Positions 46,047 to 56,524 of a stretch of 64,000 bases of DNA are shown one piece after another. Position 1 is the first letter of the stretch. The number at the start of each line of letters is the position of its first letter. The position numbers were made by a program, and so were the translations under genes. The notes beneath the pieces are model-generated. The model searched no databases. It was not told the origin of the DNA and saw nothing but the letters and a program-made list of their open reading frames with translations. The stretch comes from Stieleria mannarensis (lineage in GTDB: Bacteria > Planctomycetota > Planctomycetia > Pirellulales > Pirellulaceae), in contig NZ_JACEHH010000001.1 in assembly GCF_014154935.1 (NCBI RefSeq), forward strand, positions 248,001 to 312,000, given 5' to 3'.

Positions 46047-47581
46047 TGCCCGTAGACGATGATTTCATCGACCGCATTCTCGAAGGAGAGGCGTCCGACG
46101 AAGAGGCCGCGGAGTTTAAGGCGTGGCTGCTGGTCCCCGAGAACCTCCAGCGGTATGCGTTTCGTGCCGAACTGCATTCGGACTTGCGGCGTTCACTGAG
46201 ACGTAGACACATTCAGAAGAGTGCGCTGGAAGCGAGCACAGACGGTACCGTCGCTGACTCGGCATCGCTGCAGGAGAGACTTCCATCGCCGATTTTTACT
46301 TTGCGACAAATGTTGGTGCTGACGGTAACTGGACTCGTGACGGCGGCCTGCATTCTGATCACATTCGTGTGGCCTGAAGGTAAGCCAGCCCCCGGTGACG
46401 CTTACACGGCTACCGTTGTCAGTAAGGTGAACGGTTTGCTCACGAAAGACGCATCCCGATGGGACGACATGCAAATCCCCGTGGGTGATTACGAATTGCA
46501 GAAGGGTCTGTTGAACCTGCAGTTCGGCGGTGGAGTCATGGTTTACTTTGAGGCTCCTGCCCGCTTCGAGGCGGTCAGTGACAGACGTATTGTGCTGCAC
46601 AGCGGGCGACTGTCGGCTAGAGTCCCTCCCGAAGGGATCGGGTTCACGGTGGAAACTCCAGAAGCGGAAGTCGTTGACTTTGGCACCGAGTTTTCCGTCG
46701 ACGTGGAAGGCGGCGCGAGTGAGGTGCATGTGTTTGATGGGCTCGTGCGCGTCCATCCCGGGGCATCGAATCAGCGTGACGTCTCGAGGTCCGTTGACCT
46801 TCAGGCGTCGCAGGCCCTGCGGATTACTGATGGGGCGACTAAGCCCGAAGACATCTCGATCGCGACCGACAGGTTTATTCGCAACTTTGACGAACCGAGA
46901 CTGAACTACGCTCGCTTGGTCAAGCGGTTATCACCGCTCGTCTACTACCGAATGCCGATTCGTGACCGCGGGCTGGTTTCCGAACCGCCCGAGTACTCCG
47001 GCGTTGTCTTGACCGGAGAAGGAAAACGTCCGCCGCATGCCCGCGGTGTGTTCGTCGGCGGATCACTGCGAGTTGGAGCCGATTCCACCGGTCGTGGAGG
47101 ACGCATTGATTCGCCGCCAGCGTTGAGGATGGGGCGATTTTCGCTGACCGTGTTCGTGTATCTTGAAGCACCCGTGCACGGCGCGATGGTTGCCACAAAC
47201 CTGCATGATGGTCAGGGCAACTTTGGTCTGTCTCTCGATGAAAACGGATTGCTGCGGGCCGCCATCAGGAGCAGCGATGGAAATGTATCGTCCATCGCGG
47301 GCGGTTCCGTCCTGCCACAGAAGACTTGGCGGCATGTCGTTGTGACCGCTGATGGTGAGCAATTGCAGTTCTACGAAGACGGGAAGCTTGTTGCGTCCAC
47401 ACCTTGTGAATCAATGGCAGCCAGCGACTCCGATACGGTCTGGTTCGGAACGGACGCCGAAGCGACGCGGGTGTGGGACGGCCGGCTCGACGAGGTGGCG
47501 TTGTTCGACCGGGCACTCAACGAAGAAGAAATCGCAACGCTTTATCGCACCGCTCAAGAGGAGATTGCCAGATCACAATGA
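46046..47581 (+). CDS. FecR-like membrane regulator with C-terminal LamG domain
   Basis: 511 residues. The short cytoplasmic N-terminus (DDDFIDRILEGEASDEEAAEFKAWL) fits an anti-sigma domain. One transmembrane helix spans about 88-108. The FecR domain covers about 115-260 (VMVYFEAPARFEAVSDRRIVLHSGRLSARVP, ETPEAEVVDFGTEFSVDV). A LamG/concanavalin-like domain covers about 340-505 (RMGRFSLTVFVYL, TWRHVVVTADGEQLQFYEDGKLV, GRLDEVALFDRALNEEEI). LamG domains often bind glycans, so this may be the sensor for the substrate of the operon. It overlaps both neighbours (TGATG and ATGA). Confidence 0.87.
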   Translation: MPVDDDFIDRILEGEASDEEAAEFKAWLLVPENLQRYAFRAELHSDLRRSLRRRHIQKSALEASTDGTVADSASLQERLPSPIFTLRQMLVLTVTGLVTAACILITFVWPEGKPAPGDAYTATVVSKVNGLLTKDASRWDDMQIPVGDYELQKGLLNLQFGGGVMVYFEAPARFEAVSDRRIVLHSGRLSARVPPEGIGFTVETPEAEVVDFGTEFSVDVEGGASEVHVFDGLVRVHPGASNQRDVSRSVDLQASQALRITDGATKPEDISIATDRFIRNFDEPRLNYARLVKRLSPLVYYRMPIRDRGLVSEPPEYSGVVLTGEGKRPPHARGVFVGGSLRVGADSTGRGGRIDSPPALRMGRFSLTVFVYLEAPVHGAMVATNLHDGQGNFGLSLDENGLLRAAIRSSDGNVSSIAGGSVLPQKTWRHVVVTADGEQLQFYEDGKLVASTPCESMAASDSDTVWFGTDAEATRVWDGRLDEVALFDRALNEEEIATLYRTAQEEIARSQ

Positions 47582-49086
47582 CGAATCAAAGGAAACTGTT
47601 ATTGCCAAAGCTTCTGACTCGGACTTTGTCAGCCGTGCTTTGCTTCTTGCCGATCATCGGCCTGAGGGTCGCAACGGCGGCCGACCGGCCCAACGTTGTG
47701 ATCATCCTTGCGGATGACCTCGGTTACGGCAGCCTCAACAGCTACGGCGCGGATGAGTCGCACATACGAACGCCCAACATCGACCGGCTAGCACAGCAGG
47801 GCCGGCGATTCACCGACGCGAATACTCCGTCCTCGGTGTGTTCGCCGACTCGCTACGGATTGCTGACCGGCCGATACGACTGGCGGACAAATCAAAAACA
47901 CGGCGTGGTCAACACCACGGACCCGCTGCACATCGATACGTCGCGTTCAACGATCGCTTCGCTGCTGAAGGCGGCTGGATACCGCACGGCCGCCATCGGG
48001 AAGTGGCATCTCGGGTACGGCACAACGAAGGCCGATTTCACGAAACCGCTTACGCCGGGGCCACTGGACATTGGTTTCGATTATCACTTTGCCGTGCCGC
48101 AGAACCACGGAGACGCTTCGGGAATTTACGTCCGCAATCGGCAAGTCGTCGGCTTGCGCAGCGACCGAAATCTTCACGTCGGTAAGTCACCCTATGGTCG
48201 AGACTTTATCGGCATTGATGCACCTCAACGCGTCGATGAAGACGTGATGGATGAGCTGACGACCGATGCCGTCACGTGGCTCGAAAAGCAGACCGCCGAC
48301 ACGCCCTTCTTTTTATACTTCGCCCCCGTGGCGATCCATTTTCCCTACACGCCGTCAGACAAAACAAAGGGCGAAAGTGGAACCGGTCTCTATGGCGACT
48401 GGATTCACGAGTTGGATCTGTCCGTCGGTCGGATTCTCGACGCCATCGACCGAATGAAGGCGACCGACCAGACGCTGGTCATCTTCACCAGCGACAACGG
48501 CGGCGTACTGATGACCGAAGGGACACGTCCCGAGGCGGAAGCGTATCGAGCGGGGCTACGCTGCAACGGCCACTTGCGCGGTCGCAAGCACAGCATTTAC
48601 GAGGGTGGTTTTCGAGTTCCGTTTCTCGTTCGCTGGCCGGGACATGTTCAGCCGGGAACGGTCTGTGACGACACGATCAACCTCGTCGACATCTACGCCA
48701 CGCTTGCCGCGGTGATCGATCAGCCGCTTCGACCAGACGAAGACGCTGCTGAAGATAGCTTCAATGTGCTGCCGGCAATGCTCGGCACGCCAAAGGAGGA
48801 ACCGCCTCGTCCGTCGATGATTGTTCACAGCCCCAACGGAAACTTCGCGATTCGACGTGGACCGTGGAAGTACATCGAAGGCAAATCGAGCCCCACATTG
48901 AAACGCGTCCCGCGGCGCGACGAATTGCATGCGCAACTTTTTAACCTGCAGGACGACCCGGGCGAGAAACACAACGTCATCAACAAACATCCCGATGTCG
49001 TGAACCGGTTGGCAAGTTTGCTTGAGCAGCAGCGCACCGACGGAAGGTCATCGACGCGAACGCCTCAACGAGAAAACATCAAATGA
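47578..49086 (+). CDS. Secreted S1-family sulfatase (first)
   Basis: 502 residues with signal LSAVLCFLPIIGLRVATAA. The metal site ADDLGYG and the signature CSPTRYGLLTG are present; Cys88 is the residue oxidised to formylglycine. GKWHLGYG and FTSDNGG follow. The longest insertion is HFAVPQNHGDASGIYVRNRQVVGL. It removes sulfate esters from an unknown, probably polysaccharide, substrate in the periplasm or outside. Starts at ATG 47578 inside the stop of the FecR gene. Confidence 0.93.
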   Translation: MTNQRKLLLPKLLTRTLSAVLCFLPIIGLRVATAADRPNVVIILADDLGYGSLNSYGADESHIRTPNIDRLAQQGRRFTDANTPSSVCSPTRYGLLTGRYDWRTNQKHGVVNTTDPLHIDTSRSTIASLLKAAGYRTAAIGKWHLGYGTTKADFTKPLTPGPLDIGFDYHFAVPQNHGDASGIYVRNRQVVGLRSDRNLHVGKSPYGRDFIGIDAPQRVDEDVMDELTTDAVTWLEKQTADTPFFLYFAPVAIHFPYTPSDKTKGESGTGLYGDWIHELDLSVGRILDAIDRMKATDQTLVIFTSDNGGVLMTEGTRPEAEAYRAGLRCNGHLRGRKHSIYEGGFRVPFLVRWPGHVQPGTVCDDTINLVDIYATLAAVIDQPLRPDEDAAEDSFNVLPAMLGTPKEEPPRPSMIVHSPNGNFAIRRGPWKYIEGKSSPTLKRVPRRDELHAQLFNLQDDPGEKHNVINKHPDVVNRLASLLEQQRTDGRSSTRTPQRENIK

Positions 49087-50441
49087 ACAAGCAATTTCTT
49101 TCATTCACTTCAATAGTGCTCCTCGCGTTACTGCTAGTAATTTCCTTGTCCGCAGGAACTCAGGCAGCGAATGATAGGCCGCCGAACATCGTCTTCATGT
49201 TCGCCGACGATCTTGGGTACGGCGATCTCGGCTGCTACGGGCATCCCTACGCGAAGACACCAGTCCTCGACCAACTCGCCGAAGAAGGGACGCGGTTCAC
49301 TCAATTCTATGTGACCGGAGTGACGTGTAATCCCAGCCGCACGGGACTCATGACCGGACTGTTTCCGGCTCGCTTTCCGAAATATGCGGCCGACTTCGGG
49401 TTCGGCGGCCGCTTGACGATCACCGAACTGCTGAAGGAGCGGGGATACAGAACCGGTCACTTCGGCAAGTGGCACATTGGCCCGGACGACAGCGACGGCA
49501 CTTATGGGATCGATACGGTCAAAACGATTGGCAAGAGTCGGGACAGATCAGCCGGTAGAGATACCGACCTTTATTCGGCCGCGATTGAATTCATCAGAGA
49601 AAACAAGAACGAGCCGTTTTACGTCAACGTCTGGGGGCACGCGACGCATTTTCCCGTGAACACACCTGCTGAACTGGCCGACCAGTTCAAAGATGTGACA
49701 GTCGACCGGAAAGACTTCTCGCCAACCATGCAGCACAAGTTCGATGAGTGTCTGAAAATCGGCGGTAATCTCGATGAGTCGATGCGTCAGTATCTCGGCG
49801 ACGTTTACCAGATTGACTTGAATGTCGGCCGAATCCTGAAGGTCCTTGATGAATTGGGGCTCCGGGAAAACACCATCGTGGTTTTCTCCAGCGACCACGG
49901 ACCGGCTCCCGTGATTCTGGGAAAGAAAGGTGCGCGGGAATTCTCAAACAACATGCTGGGTTACGCAGGAAAGTTTCGCGGAGGCAAACACGAACAGTAC
50001 GAGGGCGGCACACGAGTCCCGTTTATCATTCGCTGGCCCGACAAAGTCAAAGCCGACCGGGTCGACACGACAAACGTCTGCTCCTTCGTCGATTGGTTGC
50101 CCACACTTTGCTCGATTGCCGGGATTGAGGAACTGCCGTCGCAACTTGACGGAGAGGACGTTTCCGACATCTGGCTTGGGGGCGATCGGCAGCGTACGAA
50201 GCCGCTGTTCTGGAAATCCAGCTCAACTGGTAGCACTCCTGCGATACGGGTCGGTAAATGGAAGCTGCACCTGCCTCGAAAGCAACGCGATAGACCGGAA
50301 CTCTACGATCTTTCCCTCGATCCGAGCGAGGGCAACAACGTCGCCGAAGCTCATCCGGAAGTCGTCGGTCGCCTTGGCAAATCACTCCAAGCGTGGGTGG
50401 CTGAACTGCCTGCGAACTATGAAAAGGCGAAAGAAAGATGA
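49083..50441 (+). CDS. Secreted S1-family sulfatase (second)
   Basis: 452 residues; signal [19 protein letters not shown]. Metal site [13 protein letters not shown] (Asp42-Asp43) and signature [11 protein letters not shown] with Cys82. [19 protein letters not shown] and the C-terminal [11 protein letters not shown] are complete. Different active-site surroundings from the first copy suggest a different sulfate position. ATGA overlap on both sides. Confidence 0.93.
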   Translation: MNKQFLSFTSIVLLALLLVISLSAGTQAANDRPPNIVFMFADDLGYGDLGCYGHPYAKTPVLDQLAEEGTRFTQFYVTGVTCNPSRTGLMTGLFPARFPKYAADFGFGGRLTITELLKERGYRTGHFGKWHIGPDDSDGTYGIDTVKTIGKSRDRSAGRDTDLYSAAIEFIRENKNEPFYVNVWGHATHFPVNTPAELADQFKDVTVDRKDFSPTMQHKFDECLKIGGNLDESMRQYLGDVYQIDLNVGRILKVLDELGLRENTIVVFSSDHGPAPVILGKKGAREFSNNMLGYAGKFRGGKHEQYEGGTRVPFIIRWPDKVKADRVDTTNVCSFVDWLPTLCSIAGIEELPSQLDGEDVSDIWLGGDRQRTKPLFWKSSSTGSTPAIRVGKWKLHLPRKQRDRPELYDLSLDPSEGNNVAEAHPEVVGRLGKSLQAWVAELPANYEKAKER

Positions 50442-51874
50442 ACAAGTTCATTCAATCATTGCTCTGCGTCATTTGCCTGCTCGTTTCTCTGGCTTCCGAG
50501 TTCAGAGCAGCGCTGGCAAGCGACCGAAAACCGAATGTCATCGTCATCCTCGCGGACGACCTCGGCTACGGTGATCTGTCGTGCTATGGAGCCGAGGACA
50601 TTGCCACACCAAATATCGACCGGATGGCGACGGAGGGGGCGAAGTTCAACAGCTTCTATGTTTCTCCCGTTTGTTCTCCGACTCGCGCGTCGCTGATGAC
50701 CGGCAGTCATCCGACTCGCGTGGGTATCGGCGGTGTCATGTTTCCTCGGAACAACCACGGGTTGAATCCTGACGAGATCACGTTGCCGGAGCTGTTGAAA
50801 GGTCAGGGTTATGCGACGGCCATCATTGGCAAGTGGCATCTCGGTAACGAAGACATTTTCCAGCCTCTGAACCACGGGTTTGATACCTGGTACGGAACGC
50901 CGGCATCCAACAACCAGTTCTATTATCCGACGATCAAGAAGTACGCCGCCGACTGCGTGTTTCGCGAAGGCTACACCCGCGAGGGAATCCTCAAGCGAGA
51001 GACAGCGGCGTGTCCGCTGATTCGAGACAACGTCGTCATCGAAGTGCCCGCCGACCAGTCCCAGTTCACGCGGCGGTACACGCATGAGACCATTTGCTTC
51101 ATCACCGAGAACAAAGACAAACCGTTCTTCGTGTACCTGGCGCACAACATGCCGCACATCCCCCTGCATGCGTCGGAGAATTATGTTGGCAGCAGCAAAC
51201 GAGGTATCTACGGCGACACGATTCAGGAACTCGACTGGAGCACGGGCGAGATTCTACGGTCCCTGAAAGAACTCGGCCTTGATAAGAACACGCTGGTCAT
51301 TTTCACATCAGACAATGGCCCCAACACCGGCAAAGGCGGCAGCGCCGGTTCGTTGAACGGCGGCAAAGGCTTGACCTTGGAAGGCGGTGTCCGCGTTCCG
51401 TTCGTCGCTCGCTGGCCGGAAACAATTCCCGCGGGAACGGAATCCGACGAAGCGATCACCGGCATGGATCTGCTGCCGACGCTGACAAGACTCGCGGGCG
51501 GCGACGTTCCCGACGACCGCGTGATTGACGGAAAGAACATCTGGCCGCTACTCGCAGGAAAGCCGGATGCCAAGTCACCTCACGAAGCCATCTACTACCT
51601 GCGAGGCCGGGGCGTGTATGCAATCCGCGTCGGCGACTGGAAGTACCGCACGGCGACCGAAAAGCCTCCGAAGGTGAAGGGCCAGCCCGCCAGCGATAGC
51701 AAGTCAAGGAAGGTTGCCGTTGAGACGCTCTATAACCTGCGGGAAGACGTCGGCGAGCAGACGAATCTGATCGACAAGCATCCCGAGATCGCCCAGCGCC
51801 TGAAGCAGCAACTGGCAACCTTCGAGACGGAACTCAAAAAGAACTTACGTCCCGCCGGAGTTGCGGGCGAATGA
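50438..51874 (+). CDS. Secreted S1-family sulfatase (third)
   Basis: 478 residues; signal [20 protein letters not shown]. Metal site [13 protein letters not shown] and signature [11 protein letters not shown] with Cys79, followed by [11 protein letters not shown] and [13 protein letters not shown]. The ending [22 protein letters not shown] is intact. Arylsulfatase-A-like by layout. ATGA overlaps with both neighbours. Confidence 0.93.
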   Translation: MNKFIQSLLCVICLLVSLASEFRAALASDRKPNVIVILADDLGYGDLSCYGAEDIATPNIDRMATEGAKFNSFYVSPVCSPTRASLMTGSHPTRVGIGGVMFPRNNHGLNPDEITLPELLKGQGYATAIIGKWHLGNEDIFQPLNHGFDTWYGTPASNNQFYYPTIKKYAADCVFREGYTREGILKRETAACPLIRDNVVIEVPADQSQFTRRYTHETICFITENKDKPFFVYLAHNMPHIPLHASENYVGSSKRGIYGDTIQELDWSTGEILRSLKELGLDKNTLVIFTSDNGPNTGKGGSAGSLNGGKGLTLEGGVRVPFVARWPETIPAGTESDEAITGMDLLPTLTRLAGGDVPDDRVIDGKNIWPLLAGKPDAKSPHEAIYYLRGRGVYAIRVGDWKYRTATEKPPKVKGQPASDSKSRKVAVETLYNLREDVGEQTNLIDKHPEIAQRLKQQLATFETELKKNLRPAGVAGE

Positions 51875-53070
51875 TAAACCGGGAACAGACGATGACTGAC
51901 AACACTTCTCGACGCGAGTTTCTAAGACGCACAGCCGCTCTTGGCGTGGGACTCTCCGCGGCTTCGTTTTCGCAGTACGCGTTGGCTGCACCAATTGAGA
52001 CGACACAACCGGAGCCAGACGGATTTTTTACGCTTGGCAAGCGGAACGATCACTGGTGGCTGATCTCGCCGGACGGGAAACCGTTCTTCACGATGGGCTT
52101 GAACCACATCGATCCGGCGAGTCTGCGGTACCCCGAGAACATCGCAATCTGGCGCGACAAATACGGGGGCAGCACAATTCGCTGGATCGAAGAGTCAGTC
52201 GCTCCAAACCTGGAGGACTGGGGATTCAACACGGTCGGATGGGTGCAGGAAGTGACCGTGCGTAAGTGGCGACATTCGCGGGCATTCACGATCGATGAGT
52301 ATCGAGCGCTCGACATGCCCTATTGCCACCTACTTCCCTTCACCGAATCGCACCAGTGGGAAAAGCACACCGTCCACTACGATTTTCGGAGCAACGACTG
52401 GAAGGAATGGGCCGACTACGTCGCACGATCTCACTGTGCTGAGCTCAGTGACGAACGAAACCTGGTTGGCTACTTCTACAGCGACTGTCCGACGTGGACA
52501 CACTCAAGGCCGGACAACGAATGGCGCGGCCCGATCTTTGATCCGGAACGGCTCAGAACAGAGGCGGGACGCAAAGAACTGACTGAGTTGGCTCACAGCT
52601 ACTACAAGACCACTCACGACGCCATTCGACGATACGACAAGCACCATCTGATCCTCGGCGACCGATACGAAGCAAACGCTCCCATTGCAATGGAAGTAAT
52701 CGATGCGTCGAAACCGTATGTCGACGTGCTGTCGTTTCAGGACTTCCGTGACCCGGTGAAACACCTCGCCGAATGGCATAGGAAAACGGGCAAGCCGGTC
52801 CTGCTGGCAGACGCCGCGAGAATGAATTGGCTCACCGAGCCGGGTGAATTCACTCAAAACGAAGGCCATTGGTATGCCAAGACGCTGGAGGCGTTGTTCA
52901 CGAATCCAGGCTGCATCGGTTTCCATCTCTGCGGGGCCTACCAACGCAACCGAGCTCGGCGATACGGTCTGCTGGACGAACAAGAAAAGCCCGACCAGGA
53001 AAACGTGGCCCTGATGAAGGCTGCCAATCAACAGATTGCCGCGAGGATGCAACAGGAGTTTGGTCAATGA
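51871..53070 (+). CDS. Tat-exported agarase-like glycoside hydrolase homologue
   Basis: 399 residues. A twin-arginine signal ([27 protein letters not shown]) follows the start; an ATG at 51892 with GGGAACAG upstream is an alternative. The body opens [24 protein letters not shown], the fingerprint of agarase-annotated TIM-barrel proteins. Later segments are [22 protein letters not shown] and [13 protein letters not shown]. The catalytic acids could not be fixed by eye. Tat export suggests a folded or cofactor-bearing enzyme. It is related to the next gene. Confidence 0.75.
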   Translation: MINREQTMTDNTSRREFLRRTAALGVGLSAASFSQYALAAPIETTQPEPDGFFTLGKRNDHWWLISPDGKPFFTMGLNHIDPASLRYPENIAIWRDKYGGSTIRWIEESVAPNLEDWGFNTVGWVQEVTVRKWRHSRAFTIDEYRALDMPYCHLLPFTESHQWEKHTVHYDFRSNDWKEWADYVARSHCAELSDERNLVGYFYSDCPTWTHSRPDNEWRGPIFDPERLRTEAGRKELTELAHSYYKTTHDAIRRYDKHHLILGDRYEANAPIAMEVIDASKPYVDVLSFQDFRDPVKHLAEWHRKTGKPVLLADAARMNWLTEPGEFTQNEGHWYAKTLEALFTNPGCIGFHLCGAYQRNRARRYGLLDEQEKPDQENVALMKAANQQIAARMQQEFGQ

Positions 53071-54512
53071 TCACAAACATGAAGACAATCACTTTGCTTC
53101 TGACGAGCGTTGTTGCGTTGAGCTCTGCAGGAGCTGCGGACGACCCGCCAAATGCAGAAAGTATCAGCAACCAGGACCAAGCGTTCAACGCCCGCATGGA
53201 ACCGTTTCTGAAGGAACTGAACCTCACAGATGAGCAGAAGCCAAAGTTCCTGACCATCCAGAAAACGATGTCCGCGAGATGGGCGGAGTTCCAAAATTTG
53301 CCCGCCGATGAGCGGAAGCCGAAGCAGCAGGCGTTCTATCAGGCCCGGTTCAAGGAACTTGAGGAGCTTCTTACGCCGGAACAAATGGCGAAGTACCGGG
53401 CGATTCGAGCCCGTCGAACTGCCGGAGCAAACACGACGGCTGAGGAGAAAAGACTCCCCAATGTTCGCTTAACCAAGATTGATGGCCGGCACTGGCTCGT
53501 TGGCCCGGACGGCAAACCCTTCTTCGCGCACGGCATCACTCATGTCAGCACGAAGCGGGCGAAGTTCGACTTTGCCGAACTGTCCGCAGCCTGCAAACGG
53601 TTCGGCTTCAACGCTTATGGGTATGGCTGCCCGCCTCAACTCAAACATGACATGCCCTACGTCGAAAGCTGGAATCACCTCGTTCCGATTTCGTATTACA
53701 GAGGCAAAGACAACATCAAGTTTGTTGATGTCTTTGATCCGAAGGTACAGACGCGGCTTGAAGCGGGTGTCAAAGCCAACTGTTTTCGCAGTCTCAGCCA
53801 CCCGCACAATGTCATCGGATATTGCTGGACGGACCTTGGCTCGTGGCCGCTCGACAATCCATCCGGCAGGAACTGGGTGGACTTCATTCGTGGATTGCCT
53901 GAAGAGGCTCCCGGCCAAAAGGCTTACAAAACGTTTCTCAGCACCTGGGATGGTGACGACGAAGCTCGGGACCAGGCCTTCCTTCGCCTGATTGCCCGCG
54001 AGTACTTCCGTGTCGTTGGCGGAGCCCAGCGAAAATATTCGCCCGACCATCTGATCTTTGGCGATCGCTTTGACTTCAATACGTTCGACTCAGATGTCGT
54101 GAAGGAGATGCTGCCCTACGTCGACGGCATCGCGATCCAGCCGCCTTTCCGGGCTCCATTTCCGAAAGAGAAACTTGATGAGATCCATCAGCTCACGGGT
54201 AAGCCGATCCTCTTGTGCGACTTTGCCATTCGGTTCAAGGATGGCGACAAGGACATTCGTAGCTGGAAGGCGGAAAAAGATTCCGTTGCTGCCGGAAAGG
54301 TTTACTCCGATTACGTGAAGGCAGCGATCGACACGGATTACATCGTTGGCGTTTTCTGGTGCAATCCGGTTGATACTACGAAGGGATTCGGCAACCCCGG
54401 AGTCAAACAAGGTTTTTTTGGCGAGGGTTTGGCGGAGCGGCCCGGCCTGCATCAGGCGGTGAGGGCGTTGAATGTGTACCGTGAAAGCATGACACCAGAG
54501 GAGCTGGAATAG
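53067..54512 (+). CDS. Secreted agarase-like protein with Spy/LTxxQ-like N-terminal domain
   Basis: 481 residues from ATG 53067, overlapping the previous stop by four bases. The signal is TITLLLTSVVALSSAGA. Residues about 35-118 form a helical segment with LNLTDEQ and LLTPEQMAKYRAI, like Spy/CpxP LTxxQ helices. From 134 the sequence parallels the previous gene: RHWLVGPDGKPFFAHGITHVS, then VIGYCWTDLGSW, LIFGDRFDFN, KPILLCDFAIRF. The extra helical domain may be a chaperone-like or metal-binding lid; that is inference. Confidence 0.74.
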   Translation: MITNMKTITLLLTSVVALSSAGAADDPPNAESISNQDQAFNARMEPFLKELNLTDEQKPKFLTIQKTMSARWAEFQNLPADERKPKQQAFYQARFKELEELLTPEQMAKYRAIRARRTAGANTTAEEKRLPNVRLTKIDGRHWLVGPDGKPFFAHGITHVSTKRAKFDFAELSAACKRFGFNAYGYGCPPQLKHDMPYVESWNHLVPISYYRGKDNIKFVDVFDPKVQTRLEAGVKANCFRSLSHPHNVIGYCWTDLGSWPLDNPSGRNWVDFIRGLPEEAPGQKAYKTFLSTWDGDDEARDQAFLRLIAREYFRVVGGAQRKYSPDHLIFGDRFDFNTFDSDVVKEMLPYVDGIAIQPPFRAPFPKEKLDEIHQLTGKPILLCDFAIRFKDGDKDIRSWKAEKDSVAAGKVYSDYVKAAIDTDYIVGVFWCNPVDTTKGFGNPGVKQGFFGEGLAERPGLHQAVRALNVYRESMTPEELE

Positions 54513-55894
54513 TGGTGTCGAAGATGTTGCAACGATTGTTCACTCACGCCGTATTCTGGACCGCTGTGCTCATGGGGGACGCGGGCGTCGAGGCAGCAGA
54601 AAGGCCGAACATCGTTGTGTTTCTGACGGACGATCAGGGATACGGTGACCTTGGTTGCTACGGCTCCGATTCGCTTGAAACGCCGAACATCGATCGGCTG
54701 TGCCAGCAGGGTATGAAGTTCACGGACTTCTATGTGCATCAGCGGTGCTCGCCAACTCGCCTGGCGTTCATGACCGGCTCGCACGCGCATCGTGCTGGTT
54801 GCACCAAAGTCATCTACAACAAAGACCGCATCGGAATTCACTCCGATGAAGTCACGACGCCCGAGCTTCTGAAAACAGCCGCCTACACCACGGGGATCGT
54901 TGGTAAGTGGCATCTGGGCGAATGGAACGCGTTTAATCCTACTCGTCACGGCTTCGACTTCTTTTACGGTTTCATGATCGATCTTGATCAGGGAACGGGC
55001 ATTTATCGAAACCTCGAACGGATTGAGTCGATCAGGCGAAAGACCGACGGGCAGCATTCGCCGAAACTGCTCGACGCCGCGACCACCTTCATCAAGGAGA
55101 ACAAAGAACGCCCGTTCTTTCTTTACTACGCATCGCCGCTACCGCACACGCCGTGGATTCCCAATGAGCGTTTTAAAGGGACGTCGCGGCGAGGCACTTA
55201 CGGTGATGTGATCCGTGAGATCGACTGGCAGGTCGGGGAACTAATGAAAACACTCGACGAGCAGGGTGTCACCGAGAATACGCTGTTTGTCTTTGCATCG
55301 GACAACGGCCCAGTGCTCGGCATCAATGGTGGTGACGCCGGCCCGTTCCGCGACGGCAAATGGACCGATTTCGAAGGCGGCATTCGTGTTCCGTGCATCA
55401 TGCGCTGGCCAGACAGAATCAAGCCTGGTTCGACCAACAATCAGATCACCGGGATCATCGACCTGCTGCCGACCTTCTGCGCGATCGCCGGAGTCAGCCT
55501 ACCGGGCGACCGCGTGATCGACGGCCGAAACATCCTGCCGTACATGACGGGCGAAAAGGTTGAGAAGCCGATCCACGATTCCTTCATCGTCCCCGGCTCA
55601 GTGATTCGTCACGGGCAGTGGAAGTTGCTCGTTCGAGACCTGAAACCCGGTGGAAAGAGTGGTCGCGAGGGAAAGCGTCCATCAGCTCCAGCAGGATCGC
55701 TTTTCAACCTGCAGGTCGACCCCGGTGAGACGCGAGATGTCTCCGCCGACCATCCCGAAATCGTAGCCGACCTGCGTCGCCGAATGGATAAGGCGGTCAG
55801 GGAACTCGAAGCGAACAGCCGACCGATCGGCAGACTCCCCGATACACCATCTTCCGCAACCAAGAACAACGTCAAGAAAACGAAGAACCAGTAA
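54512..55894 (+). CDS. Secreted S1-family sulfatase (fourth)
   Basis: 460 residues from a GTG at 54512 that shares its first base with the previous TAG (TAGTG); GTG 54515 and ATG 54521 are alternatives. The hydrophobic signal ends near GVEAAE. Metal site [13 protein letters not shown] and signature CSPTRLAFMTG with Cys79, then GKWHLGEWNAF and FASDNGPV, are all complete. Its stop touches the next start directly. Confidence 0.92.
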   Translation: MVSKMLQRLFTHAVFWTAVLMGDAGVEAAERPNIVVFLTDDQGYGDLGCYGSDSLETPNIDRLCQQGMKFTDFYVHQRCSPTRLAFMTGSHAHRAGCTKVIYNKDRIGIHSDEVTTPELLKTAAYTTGIVGKWHLGEWNAFNPTRHGFDFFYGFMIDLDQGTGIYRNLERIESIRRKTDGQHSPKLLDAATTFIKENKERPFFLYYASPLPHTPWIPNERFKGTSRRGTYGDVIREIDWQVGELMKTLDEQGVTENTLFVFASDNGPVLGINGGDAGPFRDGKWTDFEGGIRVPCIMRWPDRIKPGSTNNQITGIIDLLPTFCAIAGVSLPGDRVIDGRNILPYMTGEKVEKPIHDSFIVPGSVIRHGQWKLLVRDLKPGGKSGREGKRPSAPAGSLFNLQVDPGETRDVSADHPEIVADLRRRMDKAVRELEANSRPIGRLPDTPSSATKNNVKKTKNQ

Positions 55895-56524
55895 ATGCGC
55901 TTCACACTCGTATTACCAATATTCGCCGGCGCGATCGTTTCGCTTTTCACACAATCGGCCTGGGCAGCCGCGCCGGCTGATAAGCCGATGAATGTGCTGT
56001 TTCTGGTTGCCGATGATTTGAACAGCTGGATGTTGGAAGAAGTGAATCGCTATGCGGGCAAGGTGGTCGCGCCAAATCTTCGCAAGCTCGCCAGCAGTGG
56101 AGTGAACTTCACGCGAGCCTATACGGCTGCACCAGTTTGTTCGCCTTCTCGCACAGCCTTCTTTTCAGGGGTCGCGCCGTGGAGGTCGGGAATCTACAAC
56201 AACGCACAGACCGTCAGCAAAAGTGAGATACTGAATCAGGGTGACGTGTTATCTCTGGCCGGGTTGTTCAAGAAGAGCGGCTACGGCACCTTCGGTTACG
56301 GAAAAATCACCCACGGTTGGGACCAAAGACAGCACTGGGACGACAAGGTTGGCCACAAGCGAGATCCAGCTCCTCCCGGAGCACCTCTGGCCAAACTCAG
56401 CGGGGGAGAGCAGGACTGGGGGCCCATTCATCTCACCGAAGAACAGATGAATGACACGCTCGGAGCCGACAGGGCGGTTGCCGTCGATGATTTACGCCGC
56501 ACCGCCAGCAGCCGCAAACAATAA
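55895..56524 (+). pseudogene. Truncated sulfatase (iduronate-sulfatase-like), front only
   Basis: Starts immediately after the stop of the fourth sulfatase, with signal [24 protein letters not shown], metal site VADDLNSW and signature [11 protein letters not shown] (Cys82). The family sequence is good to about residue 198 ([15 protein letters not shown], near 56483). It then runs into DNA of the next gene read in another frame and stops. The second half, with the remaining metal ligands (DNG block), is gone. A deletion reaching into the oxidoreductase gene explains it. Confidence 0.82.
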
